NCBI RefSeq assembly: GCF_901000735.1
Contig: NC_081549.1
Coordinates: 19,233,584-19,297,583, forward strand
Length of the DNA: 64,000 bases
DNA from: Corylus avellana
Taxonomy: Eukaryota; Streptophyta; Magnoliopsida; Fagales; Betulaceae
Direction: 5' to 3'
Shown here: positions 36,849 through 48,630 of the stretch, in pieces
Layout of the letters: each line of letters starts with the position of its first letter
Numbering within the stretch: position 1 is the stretch's first letter
The notes under the pieces: model-generated
Database searches by the model: none
What the model saw: only the letters and a program-made list of their open reading frames with translations
What the model was told of the DNA's origin: nothing
Translations under genes and position numbers: made by a program

Positions 36849-37410
36849 TTGAGGGAAATCAAAAGAAGGCGGTTTAGGCTGAACTGATCAAGACCCTTTT
36901 ATTGTCTTTCTTCTTTTTTATTTATTTTCTAGGCAGAATTCATCAATTTCTGACGCACACAGAGAATTAATATGAATGCGGAAAGGGACATATATGAAAG
37001 TAAAACAAAGAGGATTAAGGTCAGCAAATGAGGCTATTGTTTTAGTCAACGGTAGCCAACTTTAGTTGCTGGGCTGATACTCTACTCAACCTCGACCGAC
37101 AGGTTTGGCTGCCAAATTTTCTTACGGAAAACGGGGAATCAAGAAAGAAAGAGCTCCGGCTTCTGTTGAGATTATTTTTTAAAATCCAATTATTGTCACC
37201 TGCAAATCTTTCCCAACCTTTTCTTTTTGTTTCTTAACTTTTTCTGCATGTCCATATGGACCGTATCCCATTGACATCAGAGTCGTTCAACAGATCTAAC
37301 AATAGTCGTCATAAGATCCTGTGGGTAAGAACATAAGTTGGGATCCGGATCCCATGCAGCATCTAGCATGGGTGCACTAGGTTTTTTTGGGCCGTTCATT
37401 TAAAATGAAC

Positions 37411-37510
37411 NNNNNNNNNNNNNNNNNNNNNNNNNNNNNNNNNNNNNNNNNNNNNNNNNNNNNNNNNNNNNNNNNNNNNNNNNNNNNNNNNNNNNNNNNN
37501 NNNNNNNNNN
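37411..37510. other. Assembly gap (100 N)
   Basis: Exactly 100 N, the conventional size for a gap of unknown length. It separates the RBL promoter side from the contig carrying copy C. Confidence 0.99.
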
Positions 37511-38560
37511 TCCATTGAATATTAATTATTATCCTGATCGCAAGTAAATACATCAACCCGAAGCCGCAAATTTTACACTAAAATCCAATCTTTGTGGGTC
37601 AGGTTGATCAAGTTTTGCCCACCCCTACGGGGCCTACCTGGAAGGAGAGGCTCTATAAGAAGGCTTAGGATAAACCCTAAACCTCCCTATGCGTTTTTCT
37701 GACCACCCCAAACCTAGTGAGAGAGAGAAGAGAAGAATAGAGAGAGGAGTACATTCTTGTTGGTTGTCTCTCTAAGTTTGAAGGACTCCCACTTAGAGGT
37801 AATTTAACTTCTAACCTCTTGATTTTTCTTTTTTTCTTTTTTCAAGGAGTCACTTTCCTGATCTATCAGAGGATACAATGCTTCATAGAGAGTTGTAACA
37901 CTTCGATACTATTTTTTGATCTGAAGAATTCATATGAAAGTTACCACCATGCTCTCCTGCAGAGAGATACTAGCTATCAATATTAAAATCATACTATTAT
38001 CTATGTAAAATAAGTTTGCAAAATGATTATCCATGAATCACTTTTTTTTTTTTTTATTATAAGTAAAAATGAAAGAATAAATGATTATCCATGAATCACA
38101 ATTGGACTTAAACAGCAAAGAGAAGTTGCTTTTTTTTATTATTCTTTTTACTTTTGGGCCGGCAGCAAAGAGAAAATAAGTGGATGATTTGAAGTGAAAA
38201 AAGGTTATTCTAATCCAGGTCGACTGTGAGTGTCGCAATCAAGGGAAAGAAGCTTAGTGAATTCATGAAGGCTCTCTTGGCTTCTTGATCGCATTCCCCT
38301 AATCACTATATATACACTTCCAGTGAGAAATTACAGGTTCTATAAAAGTATACAACTTTCATCCAACAACGTCGTTGCCAGCAAGTTGTTGCCAGCAAAC
38401 CAAAAGGAAAAAAAAAAAAAAAAATACTAAATACTATAAAAGTATCTAATTTTTATCTAACCTAGCCGACATGACATGATCCAATATTTGTTTGTGTTGA
38501 ACTTCTCAAATTCAAAAAAGTGTCAAATGGAGTATACATGTCAGCAATAAATTCAATAGC
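37511..38560. other. Unassigned single-copy sequence on the short contig
   Basis: No gene recognised. A GA-rich stretch (37717-37750) and several A/T runs are present. No match to copies A or B was seen here. Confidence 0.4.
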
Positions 38561-39457
38561 ACAAGTAACACCTACCGAAAATAAATGAACTTAGCTCATC
38601 ATCAATATTGATAAAGTCATCATTAAGCCAAAAAAATTTAGTTTGGCTCCAGACTCTTAAAAAGCAGTCCAAAGACATTTAGTTTGTGTCGGGCTTTTTA
38701 AATCCAAAAACATGTCAAACTGAGTGAACATGTCAGCAAGAAATTCAGTAGCACAAGTACTAACACCAACTGAAAATCAATGAAATTAGCCCATCATCAA
38801 TATTGATAAAGAAGGCTCCGGCTACTCTTATTTTATGCTATACAATATTGTATGCTCCAAAACATACCATAAACCACATAATCATGTGTGGGCACATGAA
38901 TTAAATATTTAGTACAATTTACCGATGTAATACCTCGTTGTTATTAGTCTAGATATTCTTGTTTCTATTGCAATTACAAAACAAGCATTTTTCAGTTATA
39001 AATATTATTAAAATTAGGCTTCACAACAAAATTGAAGATGAATTTATCACTTACTAGTCGTACATCGAAAGAGAATTTGCTGCAAAATTTACATAGATAA
39101 TTTTTTGGATTTAAAAGAATGTCAGGTTTCATTTTGATAGGTGATTGAGTTGACAATTGAAATATATTAATAAACAATTATTTGTCTTTTTTTTTTTAAG
39201 CTTGTCTTAATACTCAATGGGTACCAATTTTTTTTTTATTTTTATATATATATATATATATTCATTTATTTCTCATCCATACTTTTACCCTATCAATAAG
39301 GATTTTTTTTTTTATTTTTATTTTTTATTTCATTCATGTCCTAAAACACATTAACAAATGTATCCTAACAAAACGTTGTCTTAAAAATTACTTGCCAATT
39401 TAGTTGACATATCCTTTTGTGTATGCTAATTTGTTTAGCCATAATTATACCTTGAAG

Positions 39458-39566
39458 TGTCTCTAAGGGGTAGTTCAATCAGTTAGAGACCACGTCTTAT
39501 GAAGCAGAGGTCACTAGTTCGAATCCCCACTCCCCCCCTCTTGTGCGGACATGTTAATATATATAT
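39458..39566 (+). mobile_element. tRNA-derived SINE, copy C only
   Basis: About 109 bp with tRNA-like start GGGGTAGTTCAATCAGTTAG, an anticodon-like ACGTCTTATGAAGC arm, B box TAGTTCGAATCCC and the tail CTCTTGTGCGGACATGTTAA followed by TA repeats. Flanked by the direct repeat ATACCTTGAAG (39447-39457 and 39567-39577). Copies A and B have no insertion at this position. Confidence 0.8.
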
Positions 39567-40149
39567 ATACCTTGAAGCATCTTCTTCATTTGTCACTTTA
39601 TTCAATTTGTCTGAAGTTTCTCTCCATGGGCTTTGAATCTTAACAAACTCAATCATTTATCAACCACAAAATGATCAAGATCATCATTAATCTAGGTAAT
39701 AAATTGCAGTTAATGTTATTAGAATATTAATTAAATAATTAAATTTATCATTTTTTATTAGTTAACCATGATTCTACGATTTACATCATGTTTCAATTAA
39801 AACACTTGTTAGTATAACGTTTGAGTCTATATGTGAAATGAAGTGTTAAAAATATTAATTAAATAAAAAATGAAAATAAAGTAATTAAAGAGACATTCAG
39901 ATCATCCCCTAGAGATGGTCAACCACTCTATAAAGGAATAGTTGACCATCGTCTTATCCTTTGAAGGGAACCAACTCTGATGATTTAGGGGGTGCTTGCG
40001 GGTGGTACGGCCACCTCAAGGATTCATGCATTTCATGGGTGGTCGGACCTCTCCAAATATACCATGGAATGGCTGACCACTCCTCAAAAAATGAGAAAAT
40101 GATCGGACCATTCCAACCATCCCCTTGGGTGGTTGATCAATTTTTTCTA

Positions 40150-40206
40150 ATCGCCTTTAAAAGCGGTTAGCTAACGGTTAATAACCGCTCGCATTTTTAC
40201 CCCTAA
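40150..40206. mobile_element. hAT end remnant
   Basis: The segment with AAAAGCGGTTAGCTAACGG and TAATAACCGCTCGC ends with TTTTTACCCCTA, the same type of terminus (TAGGGG in reverse) and subterminal CCGCTAACC words as the full element at 44430-47108. Probably an internally deleted relative. Confidence 0.45.
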
Positions 40207-40980
40207 ATATATATAAACTGCTAATTTAAACATTTGGAAGCAACAACAAACTGCAATTGATGCTCGTCAAAGGATTTAGCGAGTTGGTGTCAGAAACTGA
40301 AACAAGTTGTGAAGATATCAGCCAAGTTGAAGCAACAGATGGCCAAGAACCATGAGTGCTCATGAGTACGTACGTCCTGATCATCATCTACTTTTGCCAA
40401 CAAGCTAGGGATCGAGTCAAGAAAAAGGCACGATGGATGGTCCAACCCGTGGAAGCATTTGCTTGATTTGAATTGGCTTGGGAGCTAGCTAGGTCACCGT
40501 TACTCCAAGCATTGACAAGGCTTGGGGGGCAGGCCATGATGACCTTTTATTTACCCTCGATCTACAATCTTCTTATGATGGATGAGACTTGAGAGAGAGG
40601 CAAGAGCATATATATTCCTTCCTCACCAGGCAGTAATAGCCATGGAAGCTTCTTCTTTTCTCTTTCTTTTTTCCTGCTTTTTTTGATTAATCAGATAGAA
40701 ATAATAAATTTAATTATCTATTTAGATGGGTGCCTAAACATTGACCTGATTAATCATGTTAGGTTGTTAGTTAAGATAACTGCCAACATCGTCACTACCT
40801 ACTGCCTAGTTTTCTTTCGCAAGTAGGTTTGAGTTTAGATAAAGGAATTTGTATGATACGTATATATCCTTTCCTTTTTGTTCTTCGATAAATTCATCCA
40901 ACTATTGGTGGTAAAGGGAGTGAATGATTCATTCATACGTGTTGAAGAAGAGATTAAAAAGATGTTAATTAATGGACCAA

Positions 40981-41080
40981 NNNNNNNNNNNNNNNNNNNN
41001 NNNNNNNNNNNNNNNNNNNNNNNNNNNNNNNNNNNNNNNNNNNNNNNNNNNNNNNNNNNNNNNNNNNNNNNNNNNNNNNN
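40981..41080. other. Assembly gap (100 N)
   Basis: Exactly 100 N. It lies between inverted copy C and direct copy A, so the apparent palindrome across it is not proven to be physically contiguous. Confidence 0.99.
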
Positions 41081-41242
41081 AAAAAATTTTGAGCCTTATT
41101 TTAAAAAAAAAAAATTAGGCCTTAAGTTAAAATAAAATTAAAAATTTTTTTAAGCCTTATTAAAATTTTTTTTGGGCTTTATTAAAAAAAATTTTGGGCC
41201 TTACTAACTGGGGCCCTAGGTGACCGCTAGCCATTGAGCCGG

Positions 41243-41273
<31 letters not shown>

Positions 41274-41910
41274 ATGAGAAGAATCCCATTAAATTGTTTT
41301 TTGAGAGTGTATTGTACGTAAACATCTGCAACAATGCATACATGATACGTGTCCCATTTTGACTGCAAAAGTCTATCATAGACTGCATTGGATTGGGGCC
41401 CTTGCAATCTACAATTCTTGAGATCCAGGTCGTTCATTCAAACTTGAATCTTGCCACTTAAGCCTTTAAATAAATAAAAAAAGACGAAAGAAAAAAAAAA
41501 TTAGTAGGTAAATGAGTGGGCATATCACTCATTGAAGTGGTTATCATTTTACCTTTTTGAAAGGTTGATCAGCCACCCAAGGGGATGGTTGGAATGGTCC
41601 GATCACTTTCTCACTTTTTTGAGGAGTGGTCAGCCTGACTCAACCATCCTATGGTATATTTGGAGACTACCGACTACCTATGAATCCTTGGGGTGGTTGT
41701 ACTACCCGCAAACACCCCCTAAATCATCGGAGTTGGTTGGTCATTCCATGTGAGTGACGGGAGTGCTAGGCTGACCCCCCATACTACCTGCAAACACCCC
41801 TAAATCATCGAAGTGGCCCCCCACTTTCAAAGGATAAGATGATGGTCAACAATTCCTTTAAGGAGTGGTTGACCATCTCTAGGGATGATCTGAATGCCTC
41901 TTTAATTACT

Positions 41911-42010
41911 TGAGTAATGTAAAACAGCACGTGGTGTGCGTGCAAAAAAATTTAAAAAAAAAAAAAAAAAAAAATTTGCACTGGCGTGCGTGGGCGCTGA
42001 ATCACGTCTC
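41911..42010. mobile_element. 100-bp insertion with 8-bp target duplication
   Basis: TAATTACT flanks it on both sides (41903-41910, 42011-42018); copy B has a single TAATTACT and no insert. The ends contain loosely inverted CAGCACGTGG.GTGCGTGCA and TTTGCACTGGCGTGCGTGGG segments around a poly(A/T) centre. Probably a very short hAT derivative. Confidence 0.65.
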
Positions 42011-42159
42011 TAATTACTTTATTTTCATTTTATATTTAATTAATATTTTATTACTTTCTTTCGCATATAGACTCAAACATTATACTAACAAGTGTTTTAA
42101 TTGAAACATGATGTAAATTGTAGAATCATGATTAACTAATAAAAATTGATAAAGGAGCC

Positions 42160-43123
42160 TTCTCATTACATATATAAATGTATTATTAAGCCCCCTCCCC
42201 TCTCTGTTAGGGTTTCATCTCTAGCAGCCATCAGAGGGGGAGAACCTTTGTTCTCCTCCTCCGGCTCTCCTCCCCTCTTCTTCTTTTGCCTCCCTCCTCC
42301 CTTCCCATTGTTCTCTTTCGCTTAGCGAGCTAGCCTATTTACCTGATGTCCCTAGTTCTTTGGGCCATTTTTTTCTTTTCCCTTCCTCTCCGCCTCTTCC
42401 CCCTCCTTTGATCCCTAGTTGTTTTTGTTTCTTTCTATATTTGCTTTTGTTGTTTTTTTTGCTTGCTTAGGTATTCTTTGTGGGTGATGCTCTTAGGGTT
42501 TCACTCAAACTTCCCCCTTCATTTGAGTGCGCTGCCGATTTCCTCCGCGTGCTCCGCCTCCCACCGTCCTCTGCTAGGCCTTTTCTCGCGCCCCCACTGC
42601 GATGAGCTTCCAACTCCCCTTCCGTTTTTGTTTCCGCGAGCGTGAACTCTTCTTCCCGACCGTTATCTTCAGGTTTTGACTTTTATGTTGTTGATTTCTT
42701 AATTTGTCCGCTTTTCACTTTTTCGTTTCCACCATTATTCCCATAATCGCTTTTTGTTTACTTAGGCTGTTCGGCCTTCTCTCGACCGGCCTTCGCTTTA
42801 CCGCGCTTTCAGGTTTATTGCTTTTGGCTGACTTTGTGGATGAACGCATCCCCGACTTCGGTCGAGACGGTTTCGGCTGCAACACCTCAGCCAGCCGGCA
42901 TTAGCTACTCATGCGATCGGTTTGTTCGTTTCGACCGGTCGCTTAATCTCTAAATGGCCGTTGGTGACTTTCATTGAATCTAAATGTGAATAATGCTGTC
43001 TTTTATACTATAACCGTAACTTTGGCCATGGTCACGCTTCCGCGTGTACTGGCTTCCATTATTTAGTTTACTATTTTATCAACTAATAAAGACCAAATCA
43101 CCTTTCTCAAAAAAGACAAACCA
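42160..43123 (+). mobile_element. Probable non-LTR retroposon fragment with GC-rich leader
   Basis: A CT/GC-rich block unlike its AT-rich neighbours, absent from copy B. It starts near GGAGCCTTCTCATTAC, has CTCTGTTAGGGTTTCATCTC and many CTCCTCC words, and ends with CACCTTTCTCAAAAAAG. It is bounded by an imperfect direct repeat ATAAAAATTGATAAA / ATAAAAAGTTGATAAA. A/T-rich 3' end and duplicated target suggest LINE- or SINE-type retroposition. Open frames inside (42463-42645, 42704-42904) show no reverse transcriptase motif; it may be a LINE 5' region or a retroposed transcript leader. Confidence 0.45.
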
Positions 43124-43155
43124 ATAAAAAGTTGATAAAATTTATTATTTAATAT

Positions 43156-43798
43156 GAAATAAGATAAATCCTTGAGGAGTTTCAAATTTTATCCTTTTTT
43201 TTTTTCAAAATTTAATATTGTCATCAAAATGACAATAATCCTTCGCTTGCTAGGTTTTAATCAGACAGTTAAAACTGAACACACATGATTATTAAAATAC
43301 ATTTTTTTCATCGAATTAAAAAATTAAATCAAAAAAATAAAAAAAGGAAATTGAAGGAATCATCTCCACATTCTCTCTGCGGCAACTCCACCCCGGGTGA
43401 CGCATACCACCGGCTCTGGGTGGCCCGCGAAGTTACCCTCCACCCACGGGTGGCCTGAATGCCCTGCGGCTCGGTGGCTGGCCACCCCATTGGTGAGGGT
43501 GGCCCAGCGGCCATTCCCAAACCCCCCCGGGGGTGGGTTGCCACCTAGGGGGTGGCTGCATAGGGGGTCGGTTCCTTCAATTTTTTTTTTTTTTAAAGAT
43601 TTAATTTTTTTAATTAAATTAATACAAAATTAATATTTTAATAGAGTAAAACGGTGCGTTTTGAGTTTTCCTAACATCTGTTAAAAAAGTTTAACGGCAG
43701 AAATTTTATTGTCATTTCAATTGATCTAGTGACTAAGTTTTCAAAAAAAAAAACTTAAAGATATTAAAATTTTGAAGGGCTGACTCAAGGATTTATCA
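43156..43798. mobile_element. Fold-back element with GGGTGGCC-rich core
   Basis: The ends AAGATAAATCCTTGAGGAG and CTGACTCAAGGATTTATCAT are inverted repeats about 640 bp apart, and the next blocks (CAAAATTTAATATTGTCAT / TATTAAAATTTTGAAG) pair as well. The 200-bp centre (43370-43575) is very GC-rich with GGGTGGC and CCACCC words. Absent from copy B. Organisation is similar to 13253-13595. Confidence 0.6.
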
Positions 43799-43929
43799 TA
43801 CATTTTTCCTTTAATTAATATTCTAATAACATTAACTGCAAAAAGGAAAAAAAAAAAAAAAAAAAAACTTTGTATGAATTAAAATTCAATTTGTTACCGA
43901 GATTAATGATGATCTTGATCATTTTGTGG

Positions 43930-44160
43930 TTGATAAACGATTGAGTTCGTTAAGATTCAAAGCCCATGGAGAGAAACTTCATACAATTTGAATAAAGTGA
44001 CAAATGAAGAAGATGCTTCAAGGTTTCATTGGCAGAGCTATATAAGTGGATGGAGAAAGCTTCATAATTGGATCATCGACATGGCTAAACAAATTAGCAT
44101 ACACGAAAGGACATGGCAACTTAATTGGCAAGTAATTTTTAAGACAACGTTTTATTAGGA
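43930..44160 (+). pseudogene. Unidentified coding-like relic in copy A
   Basis: Equivalent to the open frame at 56003-56227 in copy B. The segment reads through NEEDASRFHW-like and RTWQLNWQ-like sequence. Copy A differs at scattered sites, and copy C has lost about 40-50 bases here. It looks like a decayed exon; I do not recognise the source. Confidence 0.35.
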
Positions 44161-44252
44161 TACATTTGTTAATGTGTTTTAGGACAAGAATGAAATAAAA
44201 AATTCCATATTGATAGGTTCAAAGTATGGATGAGAAATAAATGAATATTAAA

Positions 44253-47120
44253 TTAAGAATAATGCTACAAACCCCTATTGTGTTTCTCTTGAGTTATTCC
44301 ATTAATAATGATGTGACTGTTAAAATCACCATTGGGCTTGTGATTAATCATTATTGAATTTTGATCAAATTGTGATTTTAATAACTACATTATTCTTGGA
44401 GGGACTCAAGAGAGACTTATAGAATTACTTAGGGGTGCAAAGGCGGGCGGTAAAAACCGCCCGCTAACCGCTAACCGCTATAACCGCCAACCGCCTAACC
44501 GCCTAACCGCATTAACCGCTAACCGCCATAACCGCCTAGCGGTTAGCGGTTATTGGGTCTACTAACCGTAACCGCTAACCGCTAACCGCCTTTTTATATA
44601 ATATATTTTTATAATTATAATTATAAAAATATTTATACATATAACATAATCACTTGATCATTAAATCACAATTTGAGTATTAATATATTATCACTATAAT
44701 TTATATGATTATATCATATAATCACTTGATCATTAAATCACAATTTTTTTTAAAAAATAATTAAATCACAATTTGAGTATTAATATATTATCATTATAAT
44801 TTATATGATTATATCACATGAGATTGATTATTAAATCATTTGATTATATAATAACAAATTATACATATATAATATGACATAACTCATAAGTATACCAATT
44901 CATACTAATACAACAATTAAATATCTAGAGACTTATTTCCAATGTATATTATAAACCTATAAGTCTATATAAGTCTACATATGTATATAAATAATATAAA
45001 TGTATAATATCAATAGTTAATCATATGATTCAATGACAATTCAAATACTTTATTCAAGACTTCAAGTGAATCATATTATTAATGTACAATGATGATATGA
45101 TTCGTATAATATCAAATTAAGTAATTGACATTGGATTAAACAATGACCAATGTGTTACTTATAAACATAATTTAAGTATTAATGTATTATCATTATAATT
45201 TTAGTAATTTATATATTATCACTATAATTGATATGATTATATCACATGATGATTTGATCATTAAATCATATGATTATATAATAATAAATAATACATATAT
45301 AATATGACATAACTCATAAGTCATAAGTCTACAAGTTAATCATATGATTCATGTACAATGATAATCACAATTGATTCAATTGAATTAAACAATATGTTAC
45401 TTATAACTACAAGTCTACAATTTAATTAAAGCATTATTAGATACTTTAGGAATTTAGGATTTAGGATTTAGGAGTTTGAACATTACCATTTACCATTAGA
45501 TATTAAGTTCAATTCAAAGAAAAAAGATTATAAGTAAATATGATAAGAATTTAAATAATTAATCATATGAATCATATGATATAATTTAATGAGACTATAT
45601 GATTATATAATATCAAATTAAGTAATTGACATTAGATTCAACAATGTGTTACTTATAATCACAATTGAAGTATTAATGTATTTTTTGAACATTTTTTAGA
45701 AAAAGAAATTTAACCATTTTTTGAAAGAAAAAAAAAAGAAAATTAACAATTTTGAACAATTTTGATATATATATATATATATATAATTGCTTATAGTTAT
45801 ATTATATGCATATTGAATAATATAAATGTATAAGATAAATACTTAACTATATGATCCAATTACAATTCAATACTTAATCAATTATTCATGTACAATGACA
45901 ATGACAATGTGATTCATATAATATCAAATTAAGTAATTGACATTGGATTAAACAATGTGTTACTTATAACTACAATTGAAGTATTTTTGTTTGTTTGTAA
46001 GTTTATAAGATCAACACTTAATCATATGATCCAATGACAATTCAAATATTTAATTATAATATTTATATACAATGACAATGTGATTCATAAAATGTCAAAT
46101 TAAGCAATTAGCATTAGATTCAACAATTACTTATAACAACAATTTAAGTATTAATATATTTTTCATTTTTTTGAACACTATTTTGACAATTTTTAAACCA
46201 TTTTATGAAAAAAGAAATTGAACCATTTTTAGAACAAATTTTTTTAACAATTTTTTGACCAATTTTTTGAACCATTTGTTGAACAATTTTTTAAAATTGA
46301 ACAAGCCAAAACTACGTCGTTTTAATACCCATATATATTCATCTCTTCCTAACCTTAAACTAAACCTAATCAATCTCATTCCTAGAGGTTTGTTAGTAAC
46401 GAAGATTATTATTTTTTGAATTGTCATAGTATTTTAATTACAATACAATTATATTAAGCACTTTTTGATATGTGTACATGCTTGTGCCTTAATATTATTA
46501 TGTTTAATATTATAACTTTTCTTCTTTTGATGTCCACAGGATTTGCTAGAGGACCAAATGAGAAGATTGATGAAGTTTTAATGTTTTATTTGACTATTTG
46601 TATCATTTAATGTTTTATTTGAACTTATTTTATATGCTTTGTGTTGAACTTTTTTTATATTTTTTTTTATATGTTGTGATAGTTATCTGAATTCTGAACT
46701 TTTTTTTGTATGTTGTGTTGAATTTTTTTTTTTTCCTAAAAAAAAAAAGTTAACGAGTTATGATTTAATATTTAAGGAAATTTTTTTTTAAGTACAAGTA
46801 AATGTAAATTTTGGGTCAAATATTTTTGATTTTTCAATATGGGCTCTTTTTATAGCAATTGGGCACAAGAAGATATTAAAAATACAAGAAAAAAAAAATA
46901 AGGGTAAAAAAAAGCCCAAAAAGCCCAAAAAAAAGCTCAATTTTAAAAAAGCGGTTAGCGGGCGGTTATCTATTTCACTAACCGCTAACCGGCCACTAAC
47001 CGCCTAGCGGTTAGCGGTTGCGGTTAGTGAAATTTACTAACCGCTAGGGCGGTTACGGTTAGCGGTTATTGCCACTAACCGCTAACCGTAACCGCCTTTG
47101 CACCCCTAGAATTACTCTTA
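44253..47120. mobile_element. MITE (TAAGAATAATGCTA) interrupted by a hAT insertion
   Basis: Left part 44253-44429; the last 12 bases (ending ACTCTTA) resume at 47109. The uninterrupted relative is at 56323-56504. Arms CTCTTGAGT/ACTCAAGAGAG are inverted. The interruption is the 2.7-kb element 44430-47108, so this is a nested insertion. Confidence 0.75.
44430..47108. mobile_element. Non-autonomous hAT element, 2,679 bp, precise ends and TSD
   Basis: Termini TAGGGGTGCAAAGGCGG and CCGCCTTTGCACCCCTA are perfect 17-bp inverted repeats of the TAGNG hAT type. The 8-bp target GAATTACT is duplicated (44422-44429 and 47109-47116); in copy B it occurs once, unfilled, at 56493-56500. Both subterminal zones are packed with AACCGC/GCGGTT words (44455-44590 and 46950-47095), probable transposase binding sites able to form hairpins. 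The 2.3-kb interior is extremely AT-rich, with recurring AATCATATGATT, TCACATGAT and AAGTAATTGACATTGGATT phrases, and has no transposase frame. It therefore depends on a transposase encoded elsewhere. Confidence 0.92.
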
Positions 47121-47500
47121 AATTAATACATAAAAAATAAAAATTAGTATCCATTAAGTTTTAAGACAAGCTAAAAAAAAAAAAAAAAGAGAAAAATATT
47201 TGTTTATTAATATATTTCAATTTTCAACTCAATCACCTATCAAAATGGAGCCTGACATTCTTTTAAATCCAAAAAATTATCTATGCAAATTTCGCAGAAA
47301 ATTTTCTTTCGATGTACAACATCAAAAAGTAAGTCAGAAATTCATCTTCAATTTTGTTGCGAAGCATAATTTTAATAATATTTATAACTAAAAAATTGCT
47401 TGTTTTGTAATTGCAATAGAAATAAGAATATCTAGACCAATAACAATGAGGTATTACATCAGTAAATTGTACTAAATATTTTAATTCATGTGCCTACACA

Positions 47501-48268
47501 TAGGGGTGAGCAGATTAACCTGTTACCGATTACCGGCCGTGTACCAGTTTCGACCGAACCGATATTAACCGTAACTGATATACCGAAATCCTTATCGGTT
47601 AAATTTTTTATACCGGTATGCTTATCGGTTCGGTTAAAAATTTCATATCGGTTAACCGTTTAACCGATATAAACTGTTAAATAAGGATACCAAAATGACG
47701 TAGTTTTGGGATTATATATATACCTATGTAACTTTATCTTAATTTGGGTTTGGGTAGGTTTTATTTTTTATTTTTAGTGATGGCATTGGATGAGATTTCT
47801 TTGCCTTTGGTGAAAGCATTTTTCATTAACTAGTTTTGTTAGTCTAATTAGCATTCATTATGTTAATTAGTCCATTTGCTTTGGAAAAATGTATTTTATA
47901 ATATAAAAAAAGTTGTGGTGGATCAATATAAAAAAACTTCAATTTTTATCCCAAAAAACAAATATTTGGGTTCCAACAAAATTATTTGGGCCATAAAACA
48001 ACTCATTTTTAATAAGTTATTTTAGCCCAATAAAAAGTATTTGGGCTCTCATAAGTAAAAAAAACTCATTTTTGACACAACAAAATAAATTAATATAAAG
48101 CCCATAGTTAAACCGGTTAACCGGTTTAACCGTGTACCGTTATAACCGATAATTTCAGTTAAAATTTTTATTGGTTCGGTATCGGTTAATAAACCGTTTA
48201 ACCGAAAATTATCGGTTAACAACCGATAAGAGCCAAAACAGGACCGTTTTGACCGATACCCACGCCTA
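47501..48268. mobile_element. Second hAT-like element, 768 bp, with TSD
   Basis: The ends TAGGGGTGAGCAG and, in reverse, TAGGCGTGGGTATCGG have hAT-type TAGNG starts. Flanked by CCTACACA (47493-47500) and CCCACACA (48269-48276), an 8-bp duplication with one mismatch; copy B shows a single CCCACACA at about 56870. Subterminal zones are rich in CGGTTAACCGGTTTAACCG-like palindromes. No coding capacity. The family differs from 44430-47108. Confidence 0.82.
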
Positions 48269-48516
48269 CCCACACATGATTATGTGGGTTATGGTATGTT
48301 TTGGAGCATACAATTTATAGCCAAACAAAATAAATGAAGATATAGACTTGTAGTACAATGTATTGCGTAAAATAAGAGTAGGCGGAGCCTTCTTTATCAA
48401 TACTGATGATGGGCTAAGTTCATTGATTTTCAGTTGGTGTTGCTTGTGCTCCTGAATTTGTTGCTGACATGTTCACTCAATTTGACATGTTTTTGGATTT
48501 AGAAAACCCGATATAA

Positions 48517-48630
48517 GTCCTCAAGAGGTAACTCAATTGGCTAAAGACCACGCTTCATGAAGTGGAGGTCACGAATTCGAATCTCTCTTCCCCCTCTTGT
48601 ATGAACATGTTAAAAAAAAAAAAAAAAAAA
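48517..48630 (+). mobile_element. tRNA-derived SINE, copy A
   Basis: tRNA-like AGAGGTAACTCAATTGGC, anticodon-like CCACGCTTCATGAAGTGG, B box GAATTCGAATC, tail CTCTTGTATGAACATGTT and about 19 A. Target repeat ACCCGATATAA (48506-48516) / ACCCGACACAA (48631-48641). Copy C shows the unoccupied site at about 38684-38694. A truncated version sits at the same place in copy B. Confidence 0.85.

Larger units (their letters stand above)
38560..40980 (-). repeat. Copy C: inverted version of the 53.97-57.12 kb region
   Basis: Read in reverse, this stretch follows 53,970-57,120 in order. It starts at the gap with the block of 40919-40980 (reverse of 53960-54035), continues through 39900-40140 (reverse of 55560-55745), and ends with 38640-39180 (reverse of 56540-57120). 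It is more diverged than A is from B in the gene region, lacks about 40-50 bases near 39440, and has its own SINE. A weaker internal duplication pairs 38500-38640 with 38690-38820. No functional gene is seen. Confidence 0.85.

Noticed and set aside
39465..39540. tRNA-like sequences at 39.5, 48.5 and 57.1 kb as tRNA genes
   Set aside because: Acceptor arms do not pair; A tails and target repeats show they are SINEs.
42463..42904. Open frames in the GC-rich block as a gene
   Set aside because: No domain, wrong context, and the block is an insertion absent from the related copy.
44430..47108. Telomere- or satellite-like CCGCTAACC repeat
   Set aside because: The repeats are confined to the two subterminal zones of a hAT element with proper ends and target duplication.
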